DNA of 64,000 nucleotides from contig WPIO01000115.1 in NCBI GenBank assembly GCA_009760855.2, positions 132,501-196,500 on the forward strand, given 5' to 3'. The notes under the pieces are model-generated. The model saw only the letters and a list, made by a program, of their open reading frames with translations, had not been told where the DNA came from and searched no databases. Made by a program: the position numbers and the translations under genes. Positions 23,101-33,124 of the stretch are shown piece after piece (the stretch's first letter is position 1; every line of letters begins with the position of its first letter). Origin of the DNA: Cristatella mucedo. Taxonomy: Eukaryota; Bryozoa; Phylactolaemata; Cristatellidae.

Positions 23101-23970
23101 AGCACTCGGAAAGAGATTTAGTTCTTAGAATCTGCACCGGCGTCATAGTTTTATAATTTATTATTTAATAAAATATAACATATTTAATATAATACAATAA
23201 TTATATAATATAATCATACAAAATATAACTACATAATAATTATGTGTAAATATAACTTTAAAATATACTTATTAATTTTGTATTTCTATTAGCGAGGTGG
23301 CGCCTAGCCGGGTGCAGCGCTGCGTTTCGAGTCCACCCGGGGCAGCGCCGCGCTGGCGTTCGTATAAGCGGAAGGAGCCGGGCGGACGAGCGCGAGCTAC
23401 TGCCGACAGATACCCGGAAACTGCCTCCGGCGGAACTACGGCACCGCCGCCGCCGCCGCCGCAGCCAAAGAGACACGCCAGCTTCCTCGACGCGCGTGCG
23501 GGCTTAGGGTTGAGGGTAGATCCTAAACTCCGCGAACCGCAAAGGGCGCAGGCGGCGCCCGATCGACTCGGTCCATCGACCGCCCGTCGGCGGCGGCGAC
23601 GGATTCTTCGCCGCTCCAGCAATCTACAGCGAGCTCGCCAGATTCCTGAGAAGGAATTCCGGCGACCGCCGCAGCCGCCGCCGCCGCCACCAGAGATAGC
23701 GAAGTTGCATCGTCGCATCGGGCAAAGGCAACATCGTCAGCCCCGCGCAAGTCGCGGCGCCGTCCGCCTGATCCGCCGCGGCGCAGCGAACGAGCTAAGA
23801 GGCTGGACTTGGGTGCCCGGGGGCGGGGCCTCGCTGGGGAGCTGAAGAAATCGACGCATCCTGGCGGCCGGTAGCCGCCGGCCGCTGCGCGTTGCACTTA
23901 CTTCCGCCAGCAGCTCCTCGTAGCCCACAGTGATGATTCCGAAAAGGTCGTCCTGCAGCAGGCCGTCCAT
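8635..23970 (-). CDS. ankyrin-repeat protein gene, four exons (434 codons if model is complete)
   Basis: Four minus-strand exons join in phase 0: 23902-23970, 19514-19600, 15501-15605 and 8635-9678. The first gives [23 protein letters not shown] (written here only as positions 1-23, key residues DLFGII and EELLAE). The second is a typical ankyrin helix pair, with [16 protein letters not shown] and NID. The third is another, with [21 protein letters not shown] and AD. Ankyrin pairs are protein-binding surfaces, usually in adaptors. The fourth exon encodes 347 residues with no domain I know. It has a Cys pair in CSISC, a Lys/Arg-rich [18 protein letters not shown] block, a Gly/Val repeat, and a short [11 protein letters not shown] helix near the end. 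Exons 1-3 have strong donors and acceptors. The join to exon 4 rests on phase and an acceptor GTCGCAG. A further ankyrin exon between 9.7 and 15.5 kb cannot be excluded. I do not recognise the orthologue. Confidence 0.65.
9198..9285. repeat. (GCC)n and (GACGCC)n coding microsatellite
   Basis: Nine or so GCC units are followed by about ten GACGCC units. On the minus strand they read as alternating Gly-Val and then poly-Gly inside the long terminal exon. Confidence 0.9.
9830..9868. repeat. perfect 17-bp-stem hairpin
   Basis: The left arm ccgctgctgggcgagca and right arm tgctcgcccagcagcgg are exactly complementary around the five-base loop ctatt. Confidence 0.95.
9985..10060 (+). mobile_element. 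SINE-2 3' half
   Basis: The stretch gatagccgtaaagg, then ttctatcgctatacaaaag and ggctgttgaa, matches the 3' part of SINE-2 (compare the minus copy at 49870). The tRNA head is missing. Confidence 0.65.
10255..10565 (-). mobile_element. LINE-B 3' fragment with internal tandem expansion
   Basis: On the minus strand it holds the B-type 3' end with gactttgtgg-like sequence and the preceding coding region (cttagg, gctgctactttcatgc). The tail is interrupted by a 24-bp tandem repeat. Confidence 0.75.
10320..10410. repeat. 24-bp tandem repeat, about 3.8 units
   Basis: The unit gacgtttccatagctactta plus four variable bases is repeated at 10320, 10344, 10368 and 10392 with only a few changes. Confidence 0.95.
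10790..10920 (+). mobile_element. SINE-2 fragment
   Basis: A gtcctgcagcgg start, a central tract, and the 3' end tatacatgacgccgttggac plus cagctaaccttt resemble the SINE-2 copies at 7545 and 21720. Confidence 0.55.
11080..11180. repeat. (CT)n microsatellite
   Basis: A CT run preceded by CTGT variants and followed by CGCTC. It abuts the truncated end of a LINE-B copy. Confidence 0.95.
11225..14400 (-). mobile_element. LINE-B, longest copy (endonuclease + reverse transcriptase), dead
   Basis: Reading on the minus strand, the copy opens with an AP-endonuclease start ([11 protein letters not shown] near 14100). It continues with the LTETW motif, [18 protein letters not shown] and LSDHCSV (13151-13933), a standard endonuclease of CR1/L2-type LINEs. 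The reverse transcriptase follows, with [10 protein letters not shown]-like sequence and a YADD core near 12150. The codon right after ADDTQ is a stop, and further stops and frameshifts occur in both domains (after LLIRD at 14045, for instance). The 3' end is replaced by the CT tract at 11080-11180. It lies in an intron of the ankyrin gene. No intact ORF1 was found. Confidence 0.92.
14401..14884. other. unassigned, possible 5' leader of LINE-B
   Basis: No recognised coding sequence. It may be the 5' untranslated part of the adjacent minus-strand LINE-B or unrelated intron. Confidence 0.35.
14885..15190 (-). mobile_element. LINE-B 3' fragment
   Basis: It carries the B-type 3' end on the minus strand (gtctgtaactccacaaaacc at the far end, gtagccaacagacttcgtct in the middle) and the last coding block. 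Only the 3' part is present. Confidence 0.85.
15501..15605 (-). CDS. ankyrin gene, ankyrin exon 2 (35 codons)
   Basis: It is bounded by the acceptor GAATTTTTAG and the donor TTA|GTGAGT. It encodes [15 protein letters not shown], then [25 protein letters not shown] and WLVEHGID.. fit ankyrin helices 1 and 2. It is phase 0 at both ends and follows the 19.6-kb exon in frame. Confidence 0.8.
15715..16930 (-). mobile_element. LINE-A copy interrupted by SINE-1, dead
   Basis: The tail is at 15715-15830 and the body at 16110-16930 on the minus strand. The body holds the reverse-transcriptase C-terminal block, and upstream a YAID sequence where active copies have YADD. The catalytic core is therefore mutated. 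Confidence 0.85.
15945..16108 (-). mobile_element. SINE-1 copy with internal insertion
   Basis: It shows GAACTGGTTTGGCCCAGTGA at the head, a box B-like GTGGGCTCGAGCC, and the tail GTGCATGAATAGAGATTAC on the minus strand. About 40 extra bases lie inside the tRNA-like part. Confidence 0.75.
16931..18884. other. unassigned stretch
   Basis: No gene or known repeat was recognised. Open frames at 17120-17377, 17679-17927 and 18323-18754 lack motifs and do not show convincing splice boundaries. Confidence 0.4.
18229..18256. repeat. (GC)n-cored near-palindrome
   Basis: AAGTGAGC and GCTCACTT arms surround a run of CG dinucleotides. This is a candidate cruciform or Z-DNA former. Confidence 0.8.
18885..19055 (+). 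mobile_element. SINE-2 copy
   Basis: It has a GTGGGTTCGAACCTTGC box B, then GTGGGCTATCCC and the 3' section GGTCGCTTTATAAAAGAGGC plus tgttaaatgaact. Box A is poorly preserved. Confidence 0.8.
19514..19600 (-). CDS. ankyrin gene, ankyrin exon 1 (29 codons)
   Basis: It is bounded by a pyrimidine-rich acceptor ending GCCGCCAG and a donor AAG|GTACGT. It reads [20 protein letters not shown] and ends in NIDCLK. LHEAV...LERLL...NID is the ankyrin helix-turn-helix pattern. Its length is a multiple of three. Confidence 0.8.
19805..20515 (+). mobile_element. LINE-A 3' fragment, young-looking
   Basis: It starts abruptly at [19 protein letters not shown] and stays open through [20 protein letters not shown] to the stop at about 20272. 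The 3' UTR follows, ending in (ATT)n. It differs from the copy at 60655-61345 at only a small share of positions by eye. Confidence 0.92.
20799..20925. repeat. 49-bp minisatellite with 20-bp derivative
   Basis: Two almost identical 49-base units start at 20799 and 20848 (agctggaccagggctgtgag...). They are followed by shorter gagctgtgagc(g/t)(g/t)gatcg units. Confidence 0.93.
20955..21475 (+). mobile_element. LINE-A 3' fragment
   Basis: It begins within the [20 protein letters not shown] block, continues with the usual C-terminal coding sequence in broken frames, and ends in an AT-rich (ATT)n-like tail. Confidence 0.85.
21720..21900 (+). mobile_element. SINE-2 copy
   Basis: It has a GTCGGTTCGAGTCCTGC box B, then CAGGCAATCC and the 3' section CATGAATGACGCTATTTGAT plus cagccaaccttta. 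Confidence 0.75.
22512..22559. repeat. 18-bp-stem hairpin, one wobble
   Basis: The left arm cgcggccttgaccggcgg and right arm ccgccggtcgaggccgcg pair along 18 positions with one T-G wobble, around a 12-base loop. Confidence 0.9.
22769..22795. repeat. 27-base perfect palindrome
   Basis: The arms ccgctgccactgc and gcagtggcagcgg are exactly complementary around one central base. Confidence 0.95.
23902..23970 (-). CDS. ankyrin gene, first coding exon
   Basis: The ATG at 23970 is the only Met in an open frame that runs upstream to about 24137. The exon ends at a textbook donor, GAA|GTAAGT (GT at 23901). If it is instead an internal exon, an acceptor CTGCAG at 24030 would extend it upstream with Ala-rich sequence. 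It lies in a CpG-rich region, as a first exon often does. Confidence 0.6.
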
Positions 23971-25469
23971 TGGCAAGTTCGCGCGCGCGGCCGCCGCCGC
24001 CGATTGAGCTGCGCCGACGGGAGCGCCCTCTGCAGTGACTGGGCCGGCGAGCTGGCGCCGCTGCGGGCGAGGCTGTGCGGCCGCAACGCCGTCGCTGCAT
24101 AGAATGACGCCGCTTTGCGGCCGCGAACGGCCTATCTACCACTGCAGCCTAGTCGTATGGCGAGTCCGACGCCTTAAAAATTTGCAACAATGAGCCATTG
24201 TTGTGACACCTGATGATTTACACAGTCGCAGGCGCCGTTCCCGGCGCCAGCCCAGCTACAGGTGCCGGCCCGGCTAGCTTTGGCAGGAACTGGCGGGTCG
24301 ATCACGTGGGGCTGATTGACGCTACTAGGCGACGGGTAAATAGCACGACCGCGTCGCGCGGCCCGACCGCGACTGGCGGCGCCGGAAGCCTTCACCGCCA
24401 CTGAGATGCGCGGCGAACCGCTCCCGACGTCGCGCGACCCGCGCGTAAGCCGGGGGACAGCTAGCACGCGCGCACTCGGAGGTGGCGGCGGCGGCGCCGG
24501 CAGCAGCGGCGGCGCCGGCGACTTCCAGCAGCGCGCGCCGCGCGCTGCATCCGGCGAGCCGCGCACGGTCGCGATACGCTTGCGAGACAGGATAGCGGGT
24601 GACTTTCGCGCTGCACCTCATGCTCACGCCGCGCAGCCGCCGCTCGCTCGACGGTCAAGTTCAAATTAGAATCGTCTCTCTAGTCAGTGGGCACTGGAGC
24701 AGTCGACGGAGCGTACTTTACGTAGGCGGCCTCGGCCGGCAGGAGGTACAGTCGCGCCCGCCACCGAAACGCGTCGCCATAGTCACTGCGACGGGCTCTC
24801 ACCTCTGCGGAGCGGCGGTCGTGGCGCGTTGCGGTTTCGCTAAGCGTCTCTTGCGACGACGTGCTTTTTCGCCACGAGCGACATCATCGTAGCTGTCACC
24901 CGAATGTCGTGTGAAACGAGGTGGCGTAGAGCCGAAATTCCGCACGAATGGATGGGAATTTACAGTTTTGCCTTACGTAAGCGTTGGGTAAACCTTAGGT
25001 AAACGTTGGCCTCTATGAAGGTTCTTGTTTAAAATGAAATTAACCAACCTGTCTTATATATTAAAACTACACTTGCGTAAATTAACTTAAATACCTCAGC
25101 GTGACGCTCATACCAAGAGCTCGACTGGCTGTAAACTAATATTTGGTATTACTTTTATTAATTTAATTTAACAATTACGTAGCTAAAATAATTATTAATT
25201 TAGTTGTCTAAAGAGCCGTTTAGGGTATTTTAAAGCAAAGACTTGGGCCAAGGGCAGCGATAGCTCGCCTTCTCGCTCTGCGAAGTGGATGAGCGCGTTC
25301 CTTTCTCCTAGCGCTAGCTTTTAAAAGCCTGCAAAGCGGCGCGTGCGAGCAGGATATTTGTTGGCAGCTGGCCCGCAGTTTCGAAGGATCATTTTCGGTT
25401 TTTTGCTAGCGAATGCCACTCATGCCCACTTTACACTTTCGAGTGAATTGACGCAAGTATTATAACTAT
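23971..25469. other. CpG-rich upstream region of the ankyrin gene, then AT-rich DNA
   Basis: Bases 23971-24870 are strongly GC/CpG-rich and lie just upstream of the ankyrin ATG. This fits a promoter island. Bases 24900-25460 are AT-rich with nothing recognised. Confidence 0.4.
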
Positions 25470-26690
25470 TATTACTGTGCAACTCATTCGAGGGCATCAC
25501 TGGCACTGCTCTGCAATGGCTCAGGTCTGATCTCAGTGGGAGTCCAGAGTATTGATGTGAATGGACAAAGATCATCTGAGGTACCTCTGAATTATGGTGT
25601 ACCTAAGGGCTCCGTGCTAGGTCCGGTTCTTTTCACGGTTTATACTCTCCCTCTTGCTGATGTGATTGCCAAGCACAATCTAGGCTTTCAATTCTATGCG
25701 GATGACACTCAGTTGTACCTTTGCATTGATCCCTCCCAGCCTTCGAGCACCTCGAATTCTCTTAACTCACTTTCTGCATGTATTGATGACATCTGCACAT
25801 GGATAGCAGCAAATTTTCTTAAATTAAATGATGATGAAACTAACTTATTAGTAACTTAGTAACTTAGTAACTTACTTATTAGTTATGGGCAAACCAAATG
25901 TGACTCAGAAATTGGAAAGGCTAACGCTCAAAAACGGCTCTGCCAGCATATATCCTATTGAATCTGCACGAAATCTAGGTGTCATATTTCAAAGTGAATT
26001 TTCATTAGACGTCCACATCAGCTCCACAATCAAGTCTGGCTACTTTCAGCTACATGACATTGCCTAAATTCGGGATTGTTTAGATGAGGATTCCACATCT
26101 AAGTTGATCCATGCATTTTTGACATCCCGTCTTGACTTCTGTAACTCACTGCTTGCTGGCCTACCGGCATGTGCAGTCAGGCGCTCACAGCTGGAGCAAA
26201 ACTCTGCAGCTAGGCTCGTCTGTCGTGAGCGTCACATTTGCCCCACATCACACCACTTCTCGTCGCCCTGCACTGGCTACCTGTAAAGCAACGGATCGAC
26301 TTCAAGGTTTTGCCACTCACTTCTAGGTCCCTTCATTCTTTCGCTCCAGTCTATCTATCAGATCTACTCCCCCACTAGGCCAAGCATCGTACCACCCGCT
26401 TTCCGGAATCTGACAGTTTACCAATACCTCGAACAAACCTCAAATCCTTTGGAGACCGTGCATTTAGTTCGTATGCTCCCAAAGCCTGGAACTCACTCTC
26501 AATTTGCGACATGACATCCCCTGACTTGACCACATTTAAAAAGAACTTAAACACGCATCAATTTAGGATAGCATTTTGTGAGTCCCTGTGGTTTTCTTTG
26601 CAGCAAATGTAAAGCGCCTAGAAAGATATTGAGTTCTCTGAGGGCGCTTTATCAAGAGCATTATTACTATTATTAATATTATTTATCCTT
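25470..26690 (+). mobile_element. LINE-A copy with reverse-transcriptase core, dead
   Basis: It begins inside the reverse transcriptase (GVPKGSVLGPVLFTVYTLPL) and includes QFYADDTQLYL with an intact YADD. It then carries stops and a short TTACTTAG duplication at 25850-25880. It runs through the C-terminal block to the (ATT)n tail at about 26690. Confidence 0.92.
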
Positions 26691-26699
26691 TTTAATTTA

Positions 26700-27175
26700 A
26701 TGTAACGTATCTCTGTCTGTAACTCCGCAAAGCCATAAAGACTATGTAAGTGTTAAGCATGAGAGTTTTGCATAGTGCACTCACAGCCTAAGCGGCTTTC
26801 GGTACGCATCCGGTAGCCAACAGACTTCGTCTCGCACAACAAAGATAAAGTGGGAAGCATAGCAGAGTCAGGAGAGCAGTTGAGGTAGTGAGTAGCATAG
26901 AAATAGCAGCTCAGGATCACTGAAAAGGATGAGCCATAGTCGGTAGCAGGACCGTAGTTGTCGTTGCATAAGAATTGTGGAAGCGAGCTTCACAGTCCAA
27001 GACCTGCAGAGCTCAAGCTTCTGTCGCCAACGGTCTTTAAGCGGAGGAGTGGAACAGCTAATTTCTAATTCATACAGAACGTGAGGGCGAGAAGAGGCTG
27101 AAACTGGTGCAGCAGTTTAGCTAGGTACGAAAGAGCCAAACCATGGCTGGCCTTGTGGGTCAGCGAAAAAACTGT
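26700..27175 (-). mobile_element. LINE-B 3' fragment
   Basis: It lies directly between two plus-strand LINE-A pieces. It shows the full B-type 3' end on the minus strand and the coding block upstream to LTHKASHGLALSYLAKLLHQ. Confidence 0.88.
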
Positions 27176-27184
27176 ATTCTGTAT

Positions 27185-27360
27185 GTGCTTACACTTGTAT
27201 GCTGCCCTGTGCATGTCACCCCTAACAATGTTATTCATGTTGTTTATCAAGCATACTACCACTCACCATTCGTTCCTGCTTCCTATGCAGCAAATGTAAA
27301 GCGCCTAGAAAGAGCTTTAGTTTTATAAGCGCTTTATTAAGTGTAATATGTTTATTATTA
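27185..27360 (+). mobile_element. LINE-A 3' UTR fragment
   Basis: Only the LINE-A tail is present: catgctgccctgtgcatgtc, then agcaaatgtaaagcgcctag and (ATT)n. It immediately follows antisense LINE-B. Confidence 0.85.
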
Positions 27361-28084
27361 TTCATTCTCTCAGTCCACTCAACCACCATCCTGGAGGCAT
27401 CGGTTTTACGCAGTCACGACATCATAGTCAAGCATTTGCATTCTACTTGGCCATTTATTCCCAACGGTTGAAATTACTAATGGTTGCTGAGATGTACCAA
27501 TTTCTTCACAGCATACATTAAGCGAAGCTCGAGGCAGTGAGAGGCAACTCCCTGCTCGAACGAGATGACCTGCTCGAACGATGCTCCCTACTAACGCTCA
27601 GTCTTAGCGGCCTGGACCAACAGGCACGTCACTTTAAACGACAGATTTGAAACACGGCGGGACACCACTTCGTAGCTGCATTGTCCGCAAATGCATGCAT
27701 AACAACGAAGGGTTGCAGCCCTATTTAACCCGCCTCATAACTTTCGCAACGGGGCCCGACAGACTGAGCCCAATTCAAGGCTTTAAATGAGTGCAGTTTA
27801 TATGTGAGACAGCGACGCGAGTCACTGTCTCACACACAAACGTGGAAAACATGAGGCTAAGTACATAATGCTAAGTAAAACATGTGGCTAAGTAAAGTTA
27901 GCCCGATAAGCTGTACACAAGCCCGAATAACTGACCGCGCTGCCAAAGCGCAGTCAGCGGCGAACTGCTGGGGACCGGGCGAACTGCTCTGCGCTGGGCG
28001 CCGGGCAAACTGCTCTGCGCTCGCGCTCGCTTTGTTATTTGAGAATGAGGTGGGCGAGAACTCTCAGCCCTACTAACGTTTCTG
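27361..28084. other. unassigned stretch
   Basis: No gene or repeat was recognised. A short duplicated phrase (cgggcgaactgctctgcgct and cgggcaaactgctctgcgct) occurs at 27975-28022. Confidence 0.4.
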
Positions 28085-30290
28085 GTGTCGTGGAGATTCC
28101 TTTCAATTTACAAAAAAAACTCCTAAAAATGCTCCGGGTTAAGCTCAGGCATGAACCTCTCTTCAAGATATCGGGGTCTGAAGCAGATCTAGTCAATTAC
28201 AAAGACTTCCTTCGAATTCACACCCGAAAGCTTAAAAAACCAGGGCTTCTTTTTTCATTAGAAAGCTGAACTCCTGCCATTCGGACACTAAACAGCTTTA
28301 TAGGACAGTAAACCATTTACAGGTCAATGCTGAGAGGTCTGACGCCTCAGATATTAAGGACTCAGCCGAAAGTTTTTCAGCCTTATTTACTGAAAAAATT
28401 GTGCACATTCGTGCTTCCATTAAGCCCCCTTCTACTAAAGCAATCGCGGTTTCACAACCTGTTACCTTCCTTACAAGGTTTTCCGAGGTTTCTGCATGCG
28501 ATGTGGCTACTCTAATAAGGTCAAGCAAAAAGAGCTAGTCTCCTGAAGACCCTATACCTTCATCTCTGTGGTCTTCACTGGCAGACCAACTTCGCCCTGC
28601 CATAACCAAGATTTGTAATGCTCCTTTGGGAAAAGGGGTCGTCCCCAAGTCCTTCAAATCGGCAATCGTTAGGCCCATTCTTAAAAAGCCTGGATTAGAC
28701 ACGGAGGTCCTTGCAAACTATCGCCCAGTTTCCCTTCTTCCTTTCTTATCAAAGATTCTTGAAAGAATTGTTGCTAAGCATATGTTGGTTGAACATATTG
28801 AAAATAATGAAATGTCAAAAACATTTCAATCAGGGTTCAAGAGGCAGCACTCCACTGAAAGTGCTCTCCTCCGTGTTAACAATGACATTCAACTTGGCAA
28901 CGATGACGTGAATGTCACTGCCCTAGCTCTGCTAGATCTGTCTGCTGCCTTCGACACCATTGATCACGAAGTTCTGCATTGATGATTGAGAACAACGATC
29001 GACTTGGCAGACGAAGCACTGGGGTGGTTTAAGTCATACTTGTCTGATCGTGTTCAATCCGTGTCGTGTGGGAGTCAGGTCTCAGACACGAGAAGGGTCA
29101 CCTGTGGAGTCTCTCAAGGGTCTGTACTTGGTCCCTTGCTGTTCTTCATTTATACACAACCTCTGGGAAAAGTGATTAAGGCCCATGGAATAGGATATCA
29201 CTTCTATGCTGACGATACGCAATTGTATTTTTCATTCAAACTGTCGGAATCTGCTGCGGCAACTGAGAAACTGAATGATTGCCTTGCCGATATTTAATCC
29301 TGGATGTCGGAAAACTTCCTGAAATTAAATGATAATAAAACCGAACTGCTGCTCATAGGACACCCTAAGCGTGTGGCTGGATTAAAAGGCTTTGCTCTTT
29401 AATAGGTGATGCTATTGTGCGACCATCACCACGTGCTCGAAATGTAGGTGTCGTTTTCGACAGCTGCCTCAATTTCAAAAGCTTTATTCAGAAGTCAGCT
29501 TCTACAGCTATCCATCACATCCGATCCCTATCCAAGATTAGGAGCTGTCTCCCACAGTGGCTTGAAAAATATTTTCACTAGCTCTTTCGTTCTGTCTCGG
29601 CTTGATTATTGTAATTCCCTTTTAGCTGGGCTGCCAAAGAAAGCTATTAGGCCACTGCAGCGGACTATGAATATGGCTGCAAGGCTGGTCTTCAAGTCCC
29701 AGCCGCTTGAGCACGTGTCTCATTTGCTGAAAGAGCTAGGATTGTTGCCGGTTGAGCAAAGAATACAGAGCAAAGTTTTTACGCTGACCCACAAGGCCCG
29801 CCCCGGCTTGGCTCATTCGTACCTAGCTGAACTGCTGCATCAGTTTCAGCCTGTTCGTGCCCTCAGGTCCCGTGTGGAATATAAGTTAGCTGTCCCATTC
29901 CTTCGCTTAAAGACAGTTGGCGACAGAAGCTTTAGCACTGCATGTCCTAGACCGTGGAACTCTCTTCCACAATTCTTACGCAACAACAACTACTCTCCTA
30001 CGGCTGTCTGGCATACGGCCGACATACGGCCGACGATATGACACATCCTTTTCAGCGGTCCTGAGCTGCTACTTCTATGCTACTCACTACCTCAATTGCT
30101 CTCCTGATTCTGCTATTCTTCCCACTTTTTCGTTGTTGCGTGAGACGAAGTCTGTTGGCTACCGAATGCGTACCGAAAGCCGCTTAGGCTGTGAGTGCGC
30201 TATACAAAACTCTCCTGCGTAACACCCACATGGTTTTTATGACTTTGTGGAGTTACAGACGGAGATTCATTGCATTGCATTGCATCTGCT
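28085..30290 (+). mobile_element. LINE-B copy, 5' truncated, nearly full reverse transcriptase, dead
   Basis: It starts just after the endonuclease region ([13 protein letters not shown]). It holds the reverse-transcriptase blocks [72 protein letters not shown] and [13 protein letters not shown] stop follows DHEVLH at 28981, another follows LADI at 29297, and there are frameshifts near 28265 and 29400. The 3' end has gtgagtgcgctatacaaaac and finishes in cattg repeats at 30270-30290. Confidence 0.94.
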
Positions 30291-30764
30291 TAAAATGAGA
30301 GTTTCTATTGTAGCGGGCGATTACGTTGGGACGTAGGTGAGTGTACATGCTGAAAATAAGTTAGCCTATCTGCGAATCCCCGGGGAGCCCACACTTTAAA
30401 GGCTCGCTGGAAGACCGCTGAACACTGGCTGGCGTCCACTTTCTGACGAAATCTCACGCTGAGATAGGACCTAAGCCATTGAAGCGCGCTGACGGTTAAA
30501 CGAAGTGGATGCCGCTACATGCCGGCGCCTCTACTGACTGGTCTGGCGTTGCAAAACATATTAGCAACTATGCTGCGACTTTGCATTCGACCGACGTCCG
30601 CCCACCTGTTCGCTGGCTCTCGGCTGCTATTGCCATGCCTAGCCGTACGCGGTTGCGAAGCTCTCGCAGCCGCAAGCGTCGGTCTCTCTTGCGAGGGCTC
30701 GAGTTCTAGCACTTGCGACCGCTCGTGACGCGGCGATGGCGCGAGCGTCGCGAGCAGTGTTTGC

Positions 30765-30846
<82 letters not shown>

Positions 30847-32204
30847 TTTGTATATATATATGTGTGTGTGTATGTGTGTGTGTATGTGTGTGTGTATGTG
30901 TGTGTGTATATTCAATAAGATATATATATATATATATATATCTTATAACTCACCAGAGGGAACAACCCAACCCGTTATAACATTCCATCCGCAGCGTCGT
31001 AAGCTACCGTATTCCCCTACCGGTGTCGACTGCACAGGAAGCTAGGGAGGATCAGTATTTATAGTGAGGTGGGGCCGCACAGTACTCGTCGGAAGAGCGT
31101 GCTCAACGTGGGTGCAAAAGCGCTCCATCCACGGCGGCTTTCCACGCGGCACGCACACTCAGCTCGCACTCCTACCGGCGGCGACAGTCTAGGCCGTAAG
31201 AGCGAGTATCGGTCGGCGCGCGCAGATGAAAGCGGGCGCGAAATGTCCGCCCGTCGCGCGCACGCTCCGGCAGCCGTTCGCGGCGGCGCCGGCATGTGCG
31301 GCGATCTCCAAGTCCGCCGCGATCAGACGACGCCTCGACCTGTCAATGCTCGAGCGACACTCGACCGCTGTTTGCACAGGCGCTAATGTCTGCGCTATTT
31401 TAGTCCTTTGACAAGCGCGCCGCCGCCTGTTTGTTTGATCGCTGAAGCGGTTCTTTCCGCAGCTCCTAATGCTGCTAAGCGAAGCTTTACAGCGACGCGC
31501 CGCTGAACGTTCGGTCTCTCACTGGCTGCGGCCGTGCCCTGAGAGGCTGTCGCGTCTAATCTTCCTGCAATTAGATCGACACTTCTGCGGTCGCCTGATG
31601 CCTGCCACCCGCAGTCGTCGCGCGGTTCTTCGCCAGGCATGCGCGGCAGACACGTCGACAAGACGATCGAGCGCCTTCTAAGACAGCTACAACGGCGTCG
31701 TAGCACATAGTGCCGGGTAAGCGTCTGCTATGGGCAGAGTGTCCGCAGTAGAAGCAGTTCCACTTTGTGGCCTACGTGTGTTTATATTTTCGTTAAATAA
31801 ACACGTTTGAGAGCTATCTTTTTAGCTTAGGATTCAAGATTTTGGGTTTGGTGCTTGGATGTTTTATGCTTTTAAGGTTTAGAGTTTTGTGGTTTGATTT
31901 TGTATTTTTCTGCGTTGAAACGGGAAAGATATCTCACAAACGTGCTTACTTAGCGTACATATACACAGACGCTGGCAATCTTGTTGAACACTCCACTTAT
32001 ATGGAAATGATGCCCATAGCACACAGTGACCTGGCTCTACGAACAAACGACGCCGCATCAGCTTTTTAAGATGTTTCTTTCCAGCATTCAATCACGTGGG
32101 CGATCAATCAATCGGCACCACAGCCACTCGTTTGAGTGAAAGACGAAAGAGCCAACTCGGTTTGTCTTTAACTTGCACTGAAACATGCCACGACGATCGC
32201 ACTA
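30291..32204. other. unassigned, with GC-rich core
   Basis: Bases 31060-31700 are GC-rich with overlapping Arg/Ala-rich frames on both strands and no clear family. The remainder is ordinary DNA around the compound microsatellite at 30768-30946. Confidence 0.35.
30768..30946. repeat. compound microsatellite TA / TTTA / TGTA
   Basis: Successive runs of TA, then ATTT, then TGTGTGTA units are followed by an ataagata(TA)ntatcttat palindrome at 30916-30946. Confidence 0.95.
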
Positions 32205-32335
32205 AGATGTGTTGGCTACCGAATGCGTACCGAAAGCCGCTTAGGCTGTGAGTGCGCTATACAAAACTCTCCTGCGTAACACCCACATAGTCTCTATGGC
32301 TTTGTGGAGTTACAGACGGAGATACATTACATTAC
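32205..32335 (+). mobile_element. LINE-B solo 3' end
   Basis: About 130 bases of the B-type terminus from gttggctaccgaatgcgtac to gagatacattacattaca, without any coding part. Confidence 0.88.
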
Positions 32336-32988
32336 AAAGCAATGGCCAAGTGTGGATATGAAAACGAGGTCTCGCGTCAATGAGATTGAGTTACCAGAGA
32401 AGGAATGTAGGTAAAGAGTCACTATGAGGATGAATTGTTCACACAAGCAAGGCAGGCATCGTTCCCAATTGTTAATCGGCAGGTCAGCGCGTTCTCGTGG
32501 TGAATCTAAGTGAGTCGTGCGGGAGCAAACGCGCGACCTGCAAGGAGGCCATTCGCAGCACGTCACGCGCGAGCCAAGCAGCAAGGACGCTCGCCGAAGC
32601 AGCCGTAGGCACTACCACTGTATCGCTTATCGATGCGAAAGAACGCTCAGCCTTAGAGAGCAACCGAAGCACGAGGTCGCATGTTAGCTTCTTATGTTTC
32701 TTTGGGAACTGCCTCAAATCCTCATTTTCAGGTTTTTATTCTTCATCTGCTCGCCAAGTTTTCGAGAGCATTTTTTTCAGCGTCCGCGCTTGAGAGTTCA
32801 ACGAATACTGAATTGCGAATGCGACAGTAAAATATTTTGTACTCAGCTCGTCGTTTCTAGGAAGACAATCCAAGAGAGTTGACGGCAGCAAATTAGCTGC
32901 AAAAACCTCGCAGCTTTATTAACGTCTTTAGAGCGATTCTCATCTATTGTGACGGCGGCCATGACACGAGCCGACTAGGAAGAAGTGA

Positions 32989-33054
<66 letters not shown>

Positions 33055-33056
33055 CG

Positions 33057-33124
<68 letters not shown>

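Larger units (their letters stand above)
21901..23900. other. GC-rich stretch with hairpins, then AT-rich block
   Basis: Bases 21930-23100 are CpG-rich with many overlapping frames but no recognisable protein. Bases 23145-23285 are almost pure A/T. Bases 23290-23900 are again GC-rich with a CCG run. This is intron 1 of the ankyrin gene in my model. Confidence 0.4.
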
